Shown piece by piece: positions 16,008 to 23,614 of a stretch of 23,628 nucleotides of DNA. The notes below the pieces were generated by a model. It was not told the origin of the DNA. It was given only the letters and a program-made list of their open reading frames with translations, and searched no databases. The position numbers and the translations under genes were made by a program. Every line of letters begins with the position of its first letter. Position 1 is the stretch's first letter. The DNA comes from UBA1858 sp045105615 (GTDB lineage: Bacteria; Pseudomonadota; Gammaproteobacteria; UBA4575), in the NCBI GenBank assembly GCA_045105615.1, contig JBGCDS010000016.1, forward strand, positions 1 through 23,628, given 5' to 3'.

Positions 16008-17425
16008 TAAAGGCCTTCAAGAAAAGTAATTAATTGTTTTCGCGCGTCACGATCTAACGCAAGCACTGCATCGCGCTGTGATTCAGCTTCACCACCATGC
16101 CATAAAATCGCCTCAAGAATACTGCCTGCACGACCATCATGCAGATAGTTTCTGCCTGCATCATTATTCATTGCTGAACCTATTCCCCATAACGGAGTGG
16201 TACGCCACTCTCTTCCCGTAGCGTCGCCTTCTGGGCGGTTATCTGCTAAACCTTCACCCATATCATGCAATAACATATCTGTGTATGGATATATTTCTCG
16301 ATGATGATTTTCTTTTGCTGGCGTACTATTGCCAGTGATGTAGCGTGGTGTATGACAGCTTTGGCAGCCAATTTCATTAAAAACTATTTCACCGGCTTTT
16401 GCCACAGAATTTTCAACCTGTTGTACAGGAGATAATGATAAATGCGTAATGTACAAATTCACTAAATCAATGATTTGTTGGCTTGCTTCTACATCATCAT
16501 ATTGCGGGCTATTTCCATTTGGTGCCTGCTGGCACTTTACCTGTAAAACCGTGCAATCACCTGAAGCATCTTTAAATAGAGGCACCGACAAACCAATGTC
16601 ATTTAAAAATGCATGTTGCACCTGTTGATTAATGGTTGGTAATCCGGCTTTAAACCCGAAACGTCCTAAATTTATCTTCGATTTTTCATGATCCCATACC
16701 CAATTTGCACGGCCAGAGATACCATCATCATCACTATCCTCTGGATCGGCTTGATTAATAATATCCTGTTCATCAATCGCTTCTAGCAAACCAAGACCAG
16801 CAATTTGTGGTGCTAGGCGTGGTGACAAACGCACTTGCGAGTGCAATGGACCATAGGCTAAATCATTAATCTCAAAAACAGGCCTGCTCAAGGTTATCTT
16901 GTCACCATCATCAAACATCAATGAGATATCTGTAGATATCATAGACAGTTGATATTCGGCAACATGACCCGGAATAGCAAAGTTTTGCAGTTGTATTCCA
17001 TACATGGGGTCTGGCACATTGTTGATACGTTTATCTAATAATTGTTTTCTATGGGCTTCGTTTTGAGCAGATATATCAATACGCATGAGAAAACCTATGC
17101 CGCCATTCACGGTTAATGATGGTCGGCTTCTACCATTACCGGGATGACAGGCTGCACATGATCTAGCGTTATATAGTGGTCCTAATCCATCTGCGTTGAC
17201 GGTAGAGGCAGGCGCTGTTACCCATAAGCGTTCAAATAAACTTTGGCCTACTTTAATATTTAGGCGAGCATCTTTATCTAAGCTTGCCGCGCCCTCAGCA
17301 GAGGGCCTTTGCTTGTAATCTGTGCTGCTAGCTAAAGAAATATTCGTAAAAACAATGCTAAAGAATACAAACGATATTAAAACTCGAATGCTGGCGAATA
17401 GTCGCGCATCTTTACTCACATACAT
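16007..17425 (-). CDS. DUF1111 di-haem oxidoreductase (thiol oxidoreductase-like)
   Basis: The 472-residue periplasmic protein has an N-terminal hydrophobic signal (about residues 11-32, ending SLASS) and two c-type haem sites: Cys90-Ala-Ala-Cys93-His94 and Cys354-Gln-Ser-Cys357-His358. Diagnostic DUF1111 blocks include SDDDGISGRANWVWD, LGRFGFKAGLPT, DMGEGLADNRPEGDA and NYLHDGRAGSILEAILWHGGEA. The family is distantly related to MauG/cytochrome c peroxidases. It starts 3 nt after the MauG-type gene stop and is translationally coupled to the next imelysin (TAATG). I infer redox cycling of iron or its ligand in the periplasm. Haem attachment requires the cytochrome c maturation system, which is not in this window. 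Confidence 0.92.
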   Translation of the reverse strand: MYVSKDARLFASIRVLISFVFFSIVFTNISLASSTDYKQRPSAEGAASLDKDARLNIKVGQSLFERLWVTAPASTVNADGLGPLYNARSCAACHPGNGRSRPSLTVNGGIGFLMRIDISAQNEAHRKQLLDKRINNVPDPMYGIQLQNFAIPGHVAEYQLSMISTDISLMFDDGDKITLSRPVFEINDLAYGPLHSQVRLSPRLAPQIAGLGLLEAIDEQDIINQADPEDSDDDGISGRANWVWDHEKSKINLGRFGFKAGLPTINQQVQHAFLNDIGLSVPLFKDASGDCTVLQVKCQQAPNGNSPQYDDVEASQQIIDLVNLYITHLSLSPVQQVENSVAKAGEIVFNEIGCQSCHTPRYITGNSTPAKENHHREIYPYTDMLLHDMGEGLADNRPEGDATGREWRTTPLWGIGSAMNNDAGRNYLHDGRAGSILEAILWHGGEAESQRDAVLALDRDARKQLITFLEGL

Positions 17426-17428
17426 TAT

Positions 17429-18574
17429 TTATTCTTCCAACATATGTTCGTAACGTTTATCTGTTAGAGTTTTCATAAAGGCAACAAGCGCATCAATACG
17501 ACGATCTTCTAGCGCTGGACCTTTTTCAAGCTCACTCAAGGAGATGTTTTTACTTACTTCTGGAGGTTGCCACTGTTCGCCTGTTTCAGGGTTAATCTGA
17601 CGCTTAGAACTATTGCTATTAAATTTATTGTAAAACAACATGACAGTTCTTAAATCCTCGAACACACCGTTATGCATGTAGGGTGCAGTCACAGCAACAT
17701 TGCGTAACGTAGGCACCTTGAACTTCCCAGCTTGATGTTGGCTATCAACATCAGGGTGTTGCAATAAACCATTATCGATAAAGTCTGGCGCAACTCCATT
17801 AACCGCACGAGCTGCTTTATTTGCTGGCACAGCAATGTTGTGATATTGATAATTACTAAACGTTTCCCCTTCACGATTAGGCGAAGGTTTAAGTTGATGG
17901 CAATTGTGACAATTAGTGAATTGCTGAGAGAAAAACAATGTCATCCCGAGCTCTTCTAGGTCAGTCATTTTATACTGTCCACGCAGATAACGATCATATT
18001 TAGAATCAAATGGAGAAAATAATTCACTCTCTTCAAAAGTTGCAATGCTGTCAGCCATTGCACGATAAGCTTGATCCGTTGAGTCAAAAACATCTCTACC
18101 AAAATGGTGTTTGAATGAGGCAACGTAAATAGGATTTTCTTGTATGCGTTCTACAACACTAGATTTTGAAGGCATACCCATTTCAATAGGATTCAAAAAA
18201 GGTTCTTGCGCTTGAGCCGAAAGATCAATTGATCGACCATCTAGAAATTGCCCACCCACATATATCAGATCATCATTAAGAGAAAATTTTGGACTGAATT
18301 CTGCGTAAGTCAGCGTTGGCGTATTACGGTCGCCTAGTAGTTTTCCATCGAATCCAAGTGATACTGCTCGCCCACTTGCATTACTGCGCGGGTCAACAAA
18401 TGCATGTTGCGGAGAATGACAAGTGACACATGCCTGGGTTCGATTAATGGATAAGTTTGTATCAAAAAAGAGCGCACGACCGATCCCTTCGATGGAATCA
18501 ATCGTGTTATCAGTTATCGCTGTTGTTGGAACTACAAGAATAACGCAAGTTAAAACACATTTTATAAAATGCAA
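17429..18574 (-). CDS. MauG/cytochrome c peroxidase-type di-haem protein
   Basis: The 381-residue exported di-haem protein starts at TTG (18574) with AAAGG 7 nt upstream; no in-frame ATG fits and the resulting N-terminus (HFIKCVLTCVILVVPTTAI) is a plausible signal peptide. Haem sites are Cys49-Val-Thr-Cys52-His53 and Cys222-His-Asn-Cys225-His226. RALFFDTNLS, NPIEMGMP, KVPTLRNVAVTAPYMHNGVF and FNSNSSKRQINPETGEQW are typical of the CCP/MauG family. It would sit in the periplasm and could reduce peroxide or oxidise a substrate. In this cluster it may play the part that the haem peroxidase EfeB plays beside EfeO, which is inference. A 77-nt spacer with a hairpin separates it from the imelysin gene upstream. 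Confidence 0.92.
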   Translation of the reverse strand: MHFIKCVLTCVILVVPTTAITDNTIDSIEGIGRALFFDTNLSINRTQACVTCHSPQHAFVDPRSNASGRAVSLGFDGKLLGDRNTPTLTYAEFSPKFSLNDDLIYVGGQFLDGRSIDLSAQAQEPFLNPIEMGMPSKSSVVERIQENPIYVASFKHHFGRDVFDSTDQAYRAMADSIATFEESELFSPFDSKYDRYLRGQYKMTDLEELGMTLFFSQQFTNCHNCHQLKPSPNREGETFSNYQYHNIAVPANKAARAVNGVAPDFIDNGLLQHPDVDSQHQAGKFKVPTLRNVAVTAPYMHNGVFEDLRTVMLFYNKFNSNSSKRQINPETGEQWQPPEVSKNISLSELEKGPALEDRRIDALVAFMKTLTDKRYEHMLEE

Positions 18575-18616
18575 TTTCGACCTTTCCTATTCATGAGAAT
18601 TCCTTATTCGAACGTC

Positions 18617-18642
18617 CATCCTTTCATCAATGATGACGGATG
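18617..18642 (-). promoter_or_regulatory. Intercistronic hairpin between imelysin and MauG-type genes
   Basis: The plus-strand arms CATCC (18617-18621) and TCATCA (18624-18629) pair with TGATGA (18631-18636) and GGATG (18638-18642), an 11-bp interrupted stem in a 77-nt spacer. No T-run follows on the transcribed strand, so it is not a standard terminator. An RNA-processing or 3'-protection element that lets the upstream imelysin mRNA outlive the haem-protein mRNA is plausible. Confidence 0.45.
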
Positions 18643-18651
18643 ACTTTCATA

Positions 18652-19905
18652 TTAATTAACTAAATTTGGCGCATCTAAACTATCAGAGCCTTCGAAAGCA
18701 ATTGACTCTAATCCCATCGCAACCACTGCATTTTCAATGTATGTTGTTTGAGCTACTAACGCATCTACTGCTGCTCGCACAATAGCGTTACCACTGGTAT
18801 TACCTTCACCTAACATCTGATCATAAGATTCGCCATTTTGAGCAGCATCAACTAGCACTTGCATTTTAGCGATACTAGCATCGATATGCATAAGCAATTC
18901 CTCATCTGCTTTGGCATCTTTCTTAGCAACAAGGTCAGCCAAACTTGGGCCTGTCATCATTGTTCCATCAATGCGCTTATAGCTGCCAGTATAAACATTA
19001 CGAATACCGACTGCATCATAATAGTGCGACCAATGCGTATTATCACTGAAGCAGTCATGCTCTTCTTCTGGGTCATGCAATAACAAACCAAGCTTCATTC
19101 GCTCACCTGCAAGTTCGCCATATGACAAACTGCCCATGCCGGTAAATATTTTTGCAAGGCTCTCTTCAAGATTACCTTTAGTCACTGCATTACGCGCATC
19201 ACCACCCACTGCCCATTGATTAACCATCCACTGAAGGTCATCAACCAGCAAATCAACCGCTGCTTTTAAATAAGCTGCGCGACGATCACAGTTTCCACCT
19301 GTGCAATTATTCACATCGTAGTCACTCGCTGGACGATTACCTGCACCTGCATTAGTGCCATTTAAATCTTGACCCCAAAGAAGAAACTCGACAGCGTGGT
19401 AGCCAGTTGCAACGTTTGACTCAACCTCATCAATTTCATGCAAAGTATCAGCTAACAATTCTTTAGTAATCTTGCTAGCATCAATCTTCTCTCCACCAAC
19501 TGTTAGATTCTTATTGGCGACGATGTTGGCAGTATAAAAAGAATTTTCTTCTGACTCATTACCGTAACTACCTGCAGTATAGTCAATCAATCCCTCATCT
19601 AATGGCCATGCATTCACTTTACCTTCCCAATCATCAACGATCGCATTGCCAAATCGATAGGCTTCTGTCTGCATGTAAGGTACACGGGCTGCCTTCCATG
19701 CAGTTTTGCTTGCTTTTAGATTAAGCTCTGTTGGTTGACCTATAAGTACATCAATTTTCTTTTGTAAGTCTTTTGCTGTCAAAAGCGAATCGTTATACAT
19801 TATATATGCAAGATTAGAGTAATGCGTTAATACTGATTCTAGTGTGACAGCTTGTACAGTTAAACTCATAGACAAACCTACAAATAATGCTATTAATTTC
19901 TTCAT
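18652..19905 (-). CDS. Imelysin-family iron-regulated protein (IrpA-like)
   Basis: The 417-residue protein has a signal peptide (MKKLIALFVGLSMSLTVQA, cleavage before VT) and the canonical imelysin site GYHAVEFLLWGQD with His170 and Glu173. Other family blocks are WKAARVPYMQTEAYRFGN, NAWPLDEGLIDY, RAAYLKAAVDLLVDDL and GERMKLGLLLHDPEEEHDCFSDNTH. IrpA of cyanobacteria is the founding iron-regulated member; the E. coli-type EfeO protein carries a related M75 domain and handles periplasmic ferric or ferrous iron. AGGA lies 8 nt upstream of the ATG. It starts 35 nt after the porin stop codon, in the same operon, behind the Fur-type promoter. The protein is probably periplasmic or surface-associated and iron-binding. 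Confidence 0.93.
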   Translation of the reverse strand: MKKLIALFVGLSMSLTVQAVTLESVLTHYSNLAYIMYNDSLLTAKDLQKKIDVLIGQPTELNLKASKTAWKAARVPYMQTEAYRFGNAIVDDWEGKVNAWPLDEGLIDYTAGSYGNESEENSFYTANIVANKNLTVGGEKIDASKITKELLADTLHEIDEVESNVATGYHAVEFLLWGQDLNGTNAGAGNRPASDYDVNNCTGGNCDRRAAYLKAAVDLLVDDLQWMVNQWAVGGDARNAVTKGNLEESLAKIFTGMGSLSYGELAGERMKLGLLLHDPEEEHDCFSDNTHWSHYYDAVGIRNVYTGSYKRIDGTMMTGPSLADLVAKKDAKADEELLMHIDASIAKMQVLVDAAQNGESYDQMLGEGNTSGNAIVRAAVDALVAQTTYIENAVVAMGLESIAFEGSDSLDAPNLVN

Positions 19906-19940
19906 ATTTATATCCTATCAATCTATTTTCTTATTAAACC

Positions 19941-21158
19941 TTAAAATTCAACTGCAAGTTGTGCAGTCACAGTAGTGCCGCCAAATTCATCAGTACCACC
20001 GTCCGAATCGCTGTAATCATTGTCATGAATGCATTCAAGTGACAATGCGGTGTTCTCAAAAATTCCTGCAGAGATTGCTGCCGCAAAGCGCTCTTTAGGA
20101 AGTTCTAAAGCAACGGCTTCATCAGTACCTTGATAAGCAACTGCAGCAGTCATGTCTATATTGGCTAGTGTAAAGTGATAACCCAGCTCAATGTTGAATG
20201 CTTCTGGCTTAGCTCCGTCAGTATCAAATGCTAACTCATTTTCTTCAAAGTCATCTGTCGCCGTTAAGTATTCAGCGAATACGTTAAACGCACCGAAAGT
20301 TGCAACACCACTAACAGTGACGCCACCGACTTGATCATCATAATCAAACCCGGCAGCATCAATGCTATCTTGAATAGTATCTTGCAGGGTATCGGAATCA
20401 CCAATGTCAGAGATGTAACCTGCATTCAGTGCAACTGAGCTATTCTCGCTTTCATGAAAAAAACCTAAGAAAGCACCAAAGCTATCAATGCGACTATCAC
20501 CATCAGCTTCTAGATCACCATTAAACACATATAAACCTCCAGCAAATCCATTCGCTTAAGCACCTGCAAGCACAACTGATTCACGCGTCTCACCAATTTC
20601 CAATGTTAATGGATCTGAAATCAGGTTGGTTTCAAATACACCAAAAGGTACATAGGTTTGACCACCCGTTATGTACCATGGTCCGTCAGGGTTGGCGATT
20701 GTTACTGTGGCAACATCAACTTCAAGATCAGTCTCATCTTCTTCATATAACAATACAATTTCACTAGATACCCAATCATTGATCTCTGCAGCAATACCAA
20801 TTTCAGCGGTCGCCAAAACAACATCACTAGAATCATCACCTTCGTCAGGATTGTTATGTCCGGCTTCAACTTCAACCAATCCACTAATCTCAACTTTATT
20901 AAACCATGCGTTCCCACCACTATTGTTCTGCTTAGTCTCTGTGACTTCAGCAAGCGCTTCTATTTGCTTACTTTTGTTTTCAATGATGTCTTGTTGATGT
21001 TGAATCGTGTCGTTTTGTTTTTCTACTTGATTTTCTAATTGCTTTAAGCGAGCTTTAATTGCAGCTAATTCATCTTTAATTTCACCGGCAGCAGCAGTTC
21101 CGCTAGTGATACTCGCAAAGCTTAATAATGTTGCGATGGCAAATGTCGTTCTTTTCAT
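19941..21158 (-). pseudogene. LbtU-type siderophore porin interrupted by one in-frame TAA
   Basis: Reading from ATG 21158 (AAGGA 9 nt upstream) gives a signal peptide (MKRTTFAIATLLSFASITSG, then TAAA). A coiled coil follows (about residues 26-72), then a barrel typical of LbtU porins: WFNKVEISGLVEVEAG, GPWYITGGQTYVPFG, LEIGETRESVVLAGA. Codon 201 (20556-20558) is TAA. The same frame continues directly as ANGFAGGLYVFNGD and on to LAVEF with the terminal Phe of outer-membrane barrels. The total of 405 codons has no other lesion, so a single change (for example GAA to TAA) explains it. The downstream half has a GTG (20528) but no signal peptide. LbtU of Legionella takes part in siderophore uptake. 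Either the gene is freshly inactivated, the stop is read through, or it is a sequencing error. Confidence 0.82.
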
Positions 21159-21268
21159 TCGATGAGTCCTTGTTCTATTAAGATAATCAAACTTCCTATC
21201 AACCAAGGTTTCGCTAGAAAGCCTAGTTATCTATAGGCTTTTGACTATCATGGCGTTAACTACCTGTA

Positions 21269-21297
21269 ATAATAATGCAAATGCTAATGATTCTCAA
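21269..21297 (-). promoter_or_regulatory. Sigma70-type promoter of the iron-uptake operon
   Basis: On the minus strand a TTGAGA -35 (complement of 21292-21297), a 17-nt spacer and a TATTAT -10 (complement of 21269-21274) each match the consensus at 5 of 6 positions. The predicted start is near 21262, giving a leader of about 104 nt before the porin ATG. The Fur-box match overlaps this promoter. Confidence 0.65.
21282..21296. promoter_or_regulatory. Fur box
   Basis: TGCTAAT-G-ATTCTCA matches the 7-1-7 Fur consensus TGATAAT-N-ATTATCA at 12 of 14 positions. It lies across the -35 and spacer of the promoter driving the porin/imelysin operon, the classical position for iron-dependent Fur repression. 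Confidence 0.72.
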
Positions 21298-21372
21298 TAA
21301 CTATATTTATAATCAAGACACCTTGTGCTATCTAATTGAATTATATGGAAATAATAATTTGGTCAGGAAAAG

Positions 21373-21408
21373 TATAATTTCTGTTAGCTCTTGATATCAT
21401 TCATCAAG
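21373..21408 (+). promoter_or_regulatory. Candidate phoX promoter -10 and operator-like inverted repeat
   Basis: In the 310-nt divergent spacer a perfect TATAAT lies at 21373-21378 with no recognisable -35, suggesting activator dependence if real. An inverted repeat CTTGAT-N7-ATCAAG (21390-21408) follows just downstream of the predicted start. No convincing Pho box is visible. Apart from this and the Fur-regulated promoter, the spacer 21159-21468 is AT-rich with nothing else recognised. Confidence 0.3.
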
Positions 21409-21468
21409 TACCCGATATGATCAAAAAGATATATATAAAGAACAGCATGATAAGAAGCCCAGCTAGCA

Positions 21469-23343
21469 ATGGATGACGAAGCAGAAATTTTCAATCAGTC
21501 GCCTAATCGCCCTTTCCAACATGTATTAAAAACGTATATTTCTCGACGTGACATCTTAAAAGGCAGTCTTGCTACTGCAGCTATGACTTTGTTTACAAGT
21601 CGTTCAAGCGCTAACAAGCATCACAGTCTGATTAACTTTAAACCCGTGGCTATCACCGATGGTTCCGGCCCCTGGCCATGTATTTCTAGTGACTATCAAT
21701 GGAGCGTCTTACTTCCATGGGGCACAGCATTACAACCTGATGGCCCTGCTTTTAGTTATCCACCTTCAGCGAATGATCAAGCCAAACAAATTGGTATTGG
21801 TCATGACGGTATGCATTTCTTCCCTATAAAAGATATTAAAAAATCACGTTATGGTTGGGATGATTTTTCAGACTGGCATGATGATAAAGATTGGCACACT
21901 AATCTACATAGGTATCGTCATTGCCTAGGAAATCAACATGGTCTGTTATGCATAAATCACGAATTTGGTATCAATCAACACGTACTTGGTAAAAACAGGC
22001 CAAGTAATAAAGAAGACACGCTTACTTCTCAACACGCGCACGGAGTATCTGTCGTTGAAATTAAAGAAGAGTTTGGCAAATGGGCTTCAGTTAAAAGTAA
22101 CTACTCAAGACGCATTCATGTAAATACACCAGTCGAATTTAGTGGCCCCGTAGCCGATAGTCAGTTATTAAAAACAGTCGCTATGAATGCATCACTAGGG
22201 ACTGTAAATAATTGCGCTGGAGGCTACACCCCCTGGGGAACTTATCTAAGTTGTGAAGAGAACTTCAACAATTGCTTTGCCGCTAAATCCTCATGGACTC
22301 CTACAGAAGAACAACAGCGTTATGGCTTCACATCCTCTGGGGTTGGTTATGGATGGGAAAAATTTGATGATCGCTTTGATTTGTCTAATGCCAAGTACAA
22401 AAATGAAGAAAATCGATTTGGCTGGATCGTTGAAATAGACCCAATGAATAAACACCAAACCCCGGTTAAGCGTACCGCTTTAGGACGTTTCAAGCATGAA
22501 GGTATAGCCTTAACTATAGGACAAGATGGACGCGTTGTTGGATATATGGGTGACGACCAACAAAACGATTATATTTATAAATTTGTGTCAGAAAATAATT
22601 GGCATTATATGCTTCAACAGGACATAAGCCCACTTGATGAAGGCAGATTATATGTTGCTCGCTTTAATGATGATGGGACAGGCGATTGGCTTGAGCTCTC
22701 AATAAAGAATACATTACTATCCGCACGCTTTAACGACCAAGCAGAGATATTAACCTATACAAGAATAGCGGCAGACCTAATGGGAGCAACACCAATGGAC
22801 CGACCTGAATGGACTAGCGTTGCAGCTGATGGTTACGTGTATTGTTCACTCACAAATAATCACCTACGTGTTACATCTAATGCAGCCAATCCATCTGCAC
22901 CAAATCCAGATGGACACATCATACGATTCAAAGACACTGACAATCACACTGGCAAACAGTTTAAATGGAATATATTCCTCTTAGCTAAAGACACACATGG
23001 AAGCGAAAACACTTTCAGTGATCCTGATGGGTTAATGGCTGATCCTGATGGGCGTTTATTTATACAAACAGATGGAAGGCAAGAGAATAATTTGAACAAT
23101 CAATTACTTGTTGCTGATATTAATACTGGCGAACTAAAACGTTTATTTACCGGTGTGACTGATGATGAGATTACAGGAATAACAATGACACCAGACAGGC
23201 GCACAATGTTCATAAATACTCAACACCCTGGTAGAGGTGACCCAAGCAAAACCAACTTCCCTGCCCCTTTCGATGGCGTCACCGTCCCGCGTGATTCAAC
23301 CATTGTGATCACTCGTAAAGATGGCGGAATTATTGGTTCTTGA
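21469..23343 (+). CDS. phoX: PhoX-family alkaline phosphatase (DUF839), Tat-exported
   Basis: The 624-residue protein has a twin-arginine signal after a longer-than-usual cytoplasmic lead (SRRDILKGSLATAAMTLF, starting at residue 25). Family blocks in order are GLLCINHEFGINQHVLG (158-174), NCAGGYTPWGTYLSCEENF (248-266), LGRFKHEGIAL, VVGYMGDDQQNDYIYKFVS, ATPMDRPEWTSVA, DPDGLMADPDGRLFIQTDGR and a C-terminal block FDGVTVPRDSTIVI. PhoX hydrolyses phosphate esters in the periplasm; the characterised enzyme carries iron and calcium, and the Cys/Glu blocks and Asp-rich segments here are consistent with metal binding. It is divergent from the Fur-type iron operon. Some DUF839 members are not phosphatases, so activity is likely but unproven. 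Confidence 0.92.
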   Translation: MDDEAEIFNQSPNRPFQHVLKTYISRRDILKGSLATAAMTLFTSRSSANKHHSLINFKPVAITDGSGPWPCISSDYQWSVLLPWGTALQPDGPAFSYPPSANDQAKQIGIGHDGMHFFPIKDIKKSRYGWDDFSDWHDDKDWHTNLHRYRHCLGNQHGLLCINHEFGINQHVLGKNRPSNKEDTLTSQHAHGVSVVEIKEEFGKWASVKSNYSRRIHVNTPVEFSGPVADSQLLKTVAMNASLGTVNNCAGGYTPWGTYLSCEENFNNCFAAKSSWTPTEEQQRYGFTSSGVGYGWEKFDDRFDLSNAKYKNEENRFGWIVEIDPMNKHQTPVKRTALGRFKHEGIALTIGQDGRVVGYMGDDQQNDYIYKFVSENNWHYMLQQDISPLDEGRLYVARFNDDGTGDWLELSIKNTLLSARFNDQAEILTYTRIAADLMGATPMDRPEWTSVAADGYVYCSLTNNHLRVTSNAANPSAPNPDGHIIRFKDTDNHTGKQFKWNIFLLAKDTHGSENTFSDPDGLMADPDGRLFIQTDGRQENNLNNQLLVADINTGELKRLFTGVTDDEITGITMTPDRRTMFINTQHPGRGDPSKTNFPAPFDGVTVPRDSTIVITRKDGGIIGS

Positions 23344-23383
23344 TAAGAAATTTACAATGAACATGAATCATTCGTACACAAAA

Positions 23384-23405
23384 AAGCCCCTGCTATGAGG
23401 GGCTT
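23384..23405. terminator. Intrinsic terminator between phoX and the tRNA gene
   Basis: An 8-bp stem AAGCCCCT/AGGGGCTT with a 6-nt loop is followed on the minus strand by a T-run (complement of the A-run before 23384). It terminates the leftward tRNA transcript and can also act on phoX. Confidence 0.85.
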
Positions 23406-23415
23406 GATATATGTT

Positions 23416-23506
23416 TGGCGGAGAGAGAAGGATTCGAACCCCCGGTCGGTTTAACCCGACAACTGCCTTAAAAGACTGCCGCAATAGGCCGCTCTGCCAC
23501 CTCTCC
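23416..23506 (-). tRNA. tRNA-Ser-like gene with disrupted anticodon arm (probable pseudo-tRNA)
   Basis: The 91-nt unit starts GGAGAGG-TG-GCAGAGC and ends TCTCTCC-G-CCA, with an encoded CCA and discriminator G. It has a class II variable arm (GTCGG/CCGAC stem) and an intact TTCGAAT T-loop, all as in serine tRNAs. The acceptor has one G-U pair and the T stem two. The anticodon arm does not fold: after GGCAGT and CTTTTAA comes GGCAGT again, where ACTGCC is required, so no five-pair stem forms in any register and no anticodon can be assigned with confidence. If the second GGCAGT (23462-23467) were inverted, a perfect six-pair stem with a 7-nt loop would result. It is probably non-functional. Confidence 0.75.
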
Positions 23507-23580
23507 GTATGAGTCTAATTTACACAAGCACACTTCGGATTTCTGTGAATAGGGTCCATATTATTAAAATGCAGAAACTA

Positions 23581-23606
23581 AAAAGCCCCTAACAAGAGGG
23601 GCTTTT
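23581..23606. terminator. Intrinsic terminator of the edge tRNA gene
   Basis: A 10-bp stem AAAAGCCCCT/AGGGGCTTTT with a 6-nt loop lies just downstream (minus strand) of the partial tRNA at the window edge. It closely resembles the terminator at 23384-23405, implying that the tRNA and terminator were duplicated as a unit. Confidence 0.85.
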
Positions 23607-23614
23607 TATTTATT

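Noticed and set aside
20528..20528. GTG at 20528 as the start of a separate downstream outer-membrane protein gene
   Set aside because: It is in the same frame as the upstream half, lacks a signal peptide, and the barrel sequence runs continuously through the TAA, so one interrupted gene is the better reading.
21340..21468. Pho box upstream of phoX
   Set aside because: No pair of CTGTCAT-like heptamers at 11-bp spacing is visible; only a -10 match and an unrelated inverted repeat are present.
23416..23506. tRNA-Leu(TAA), tRNA-Lys(TTT) or a functional ochre-suppressor tRNA
   Set aside because: The discriminator G, long variable arm and overall body are serine-like, and no register giving these anticodons has a paired anticodon stem.
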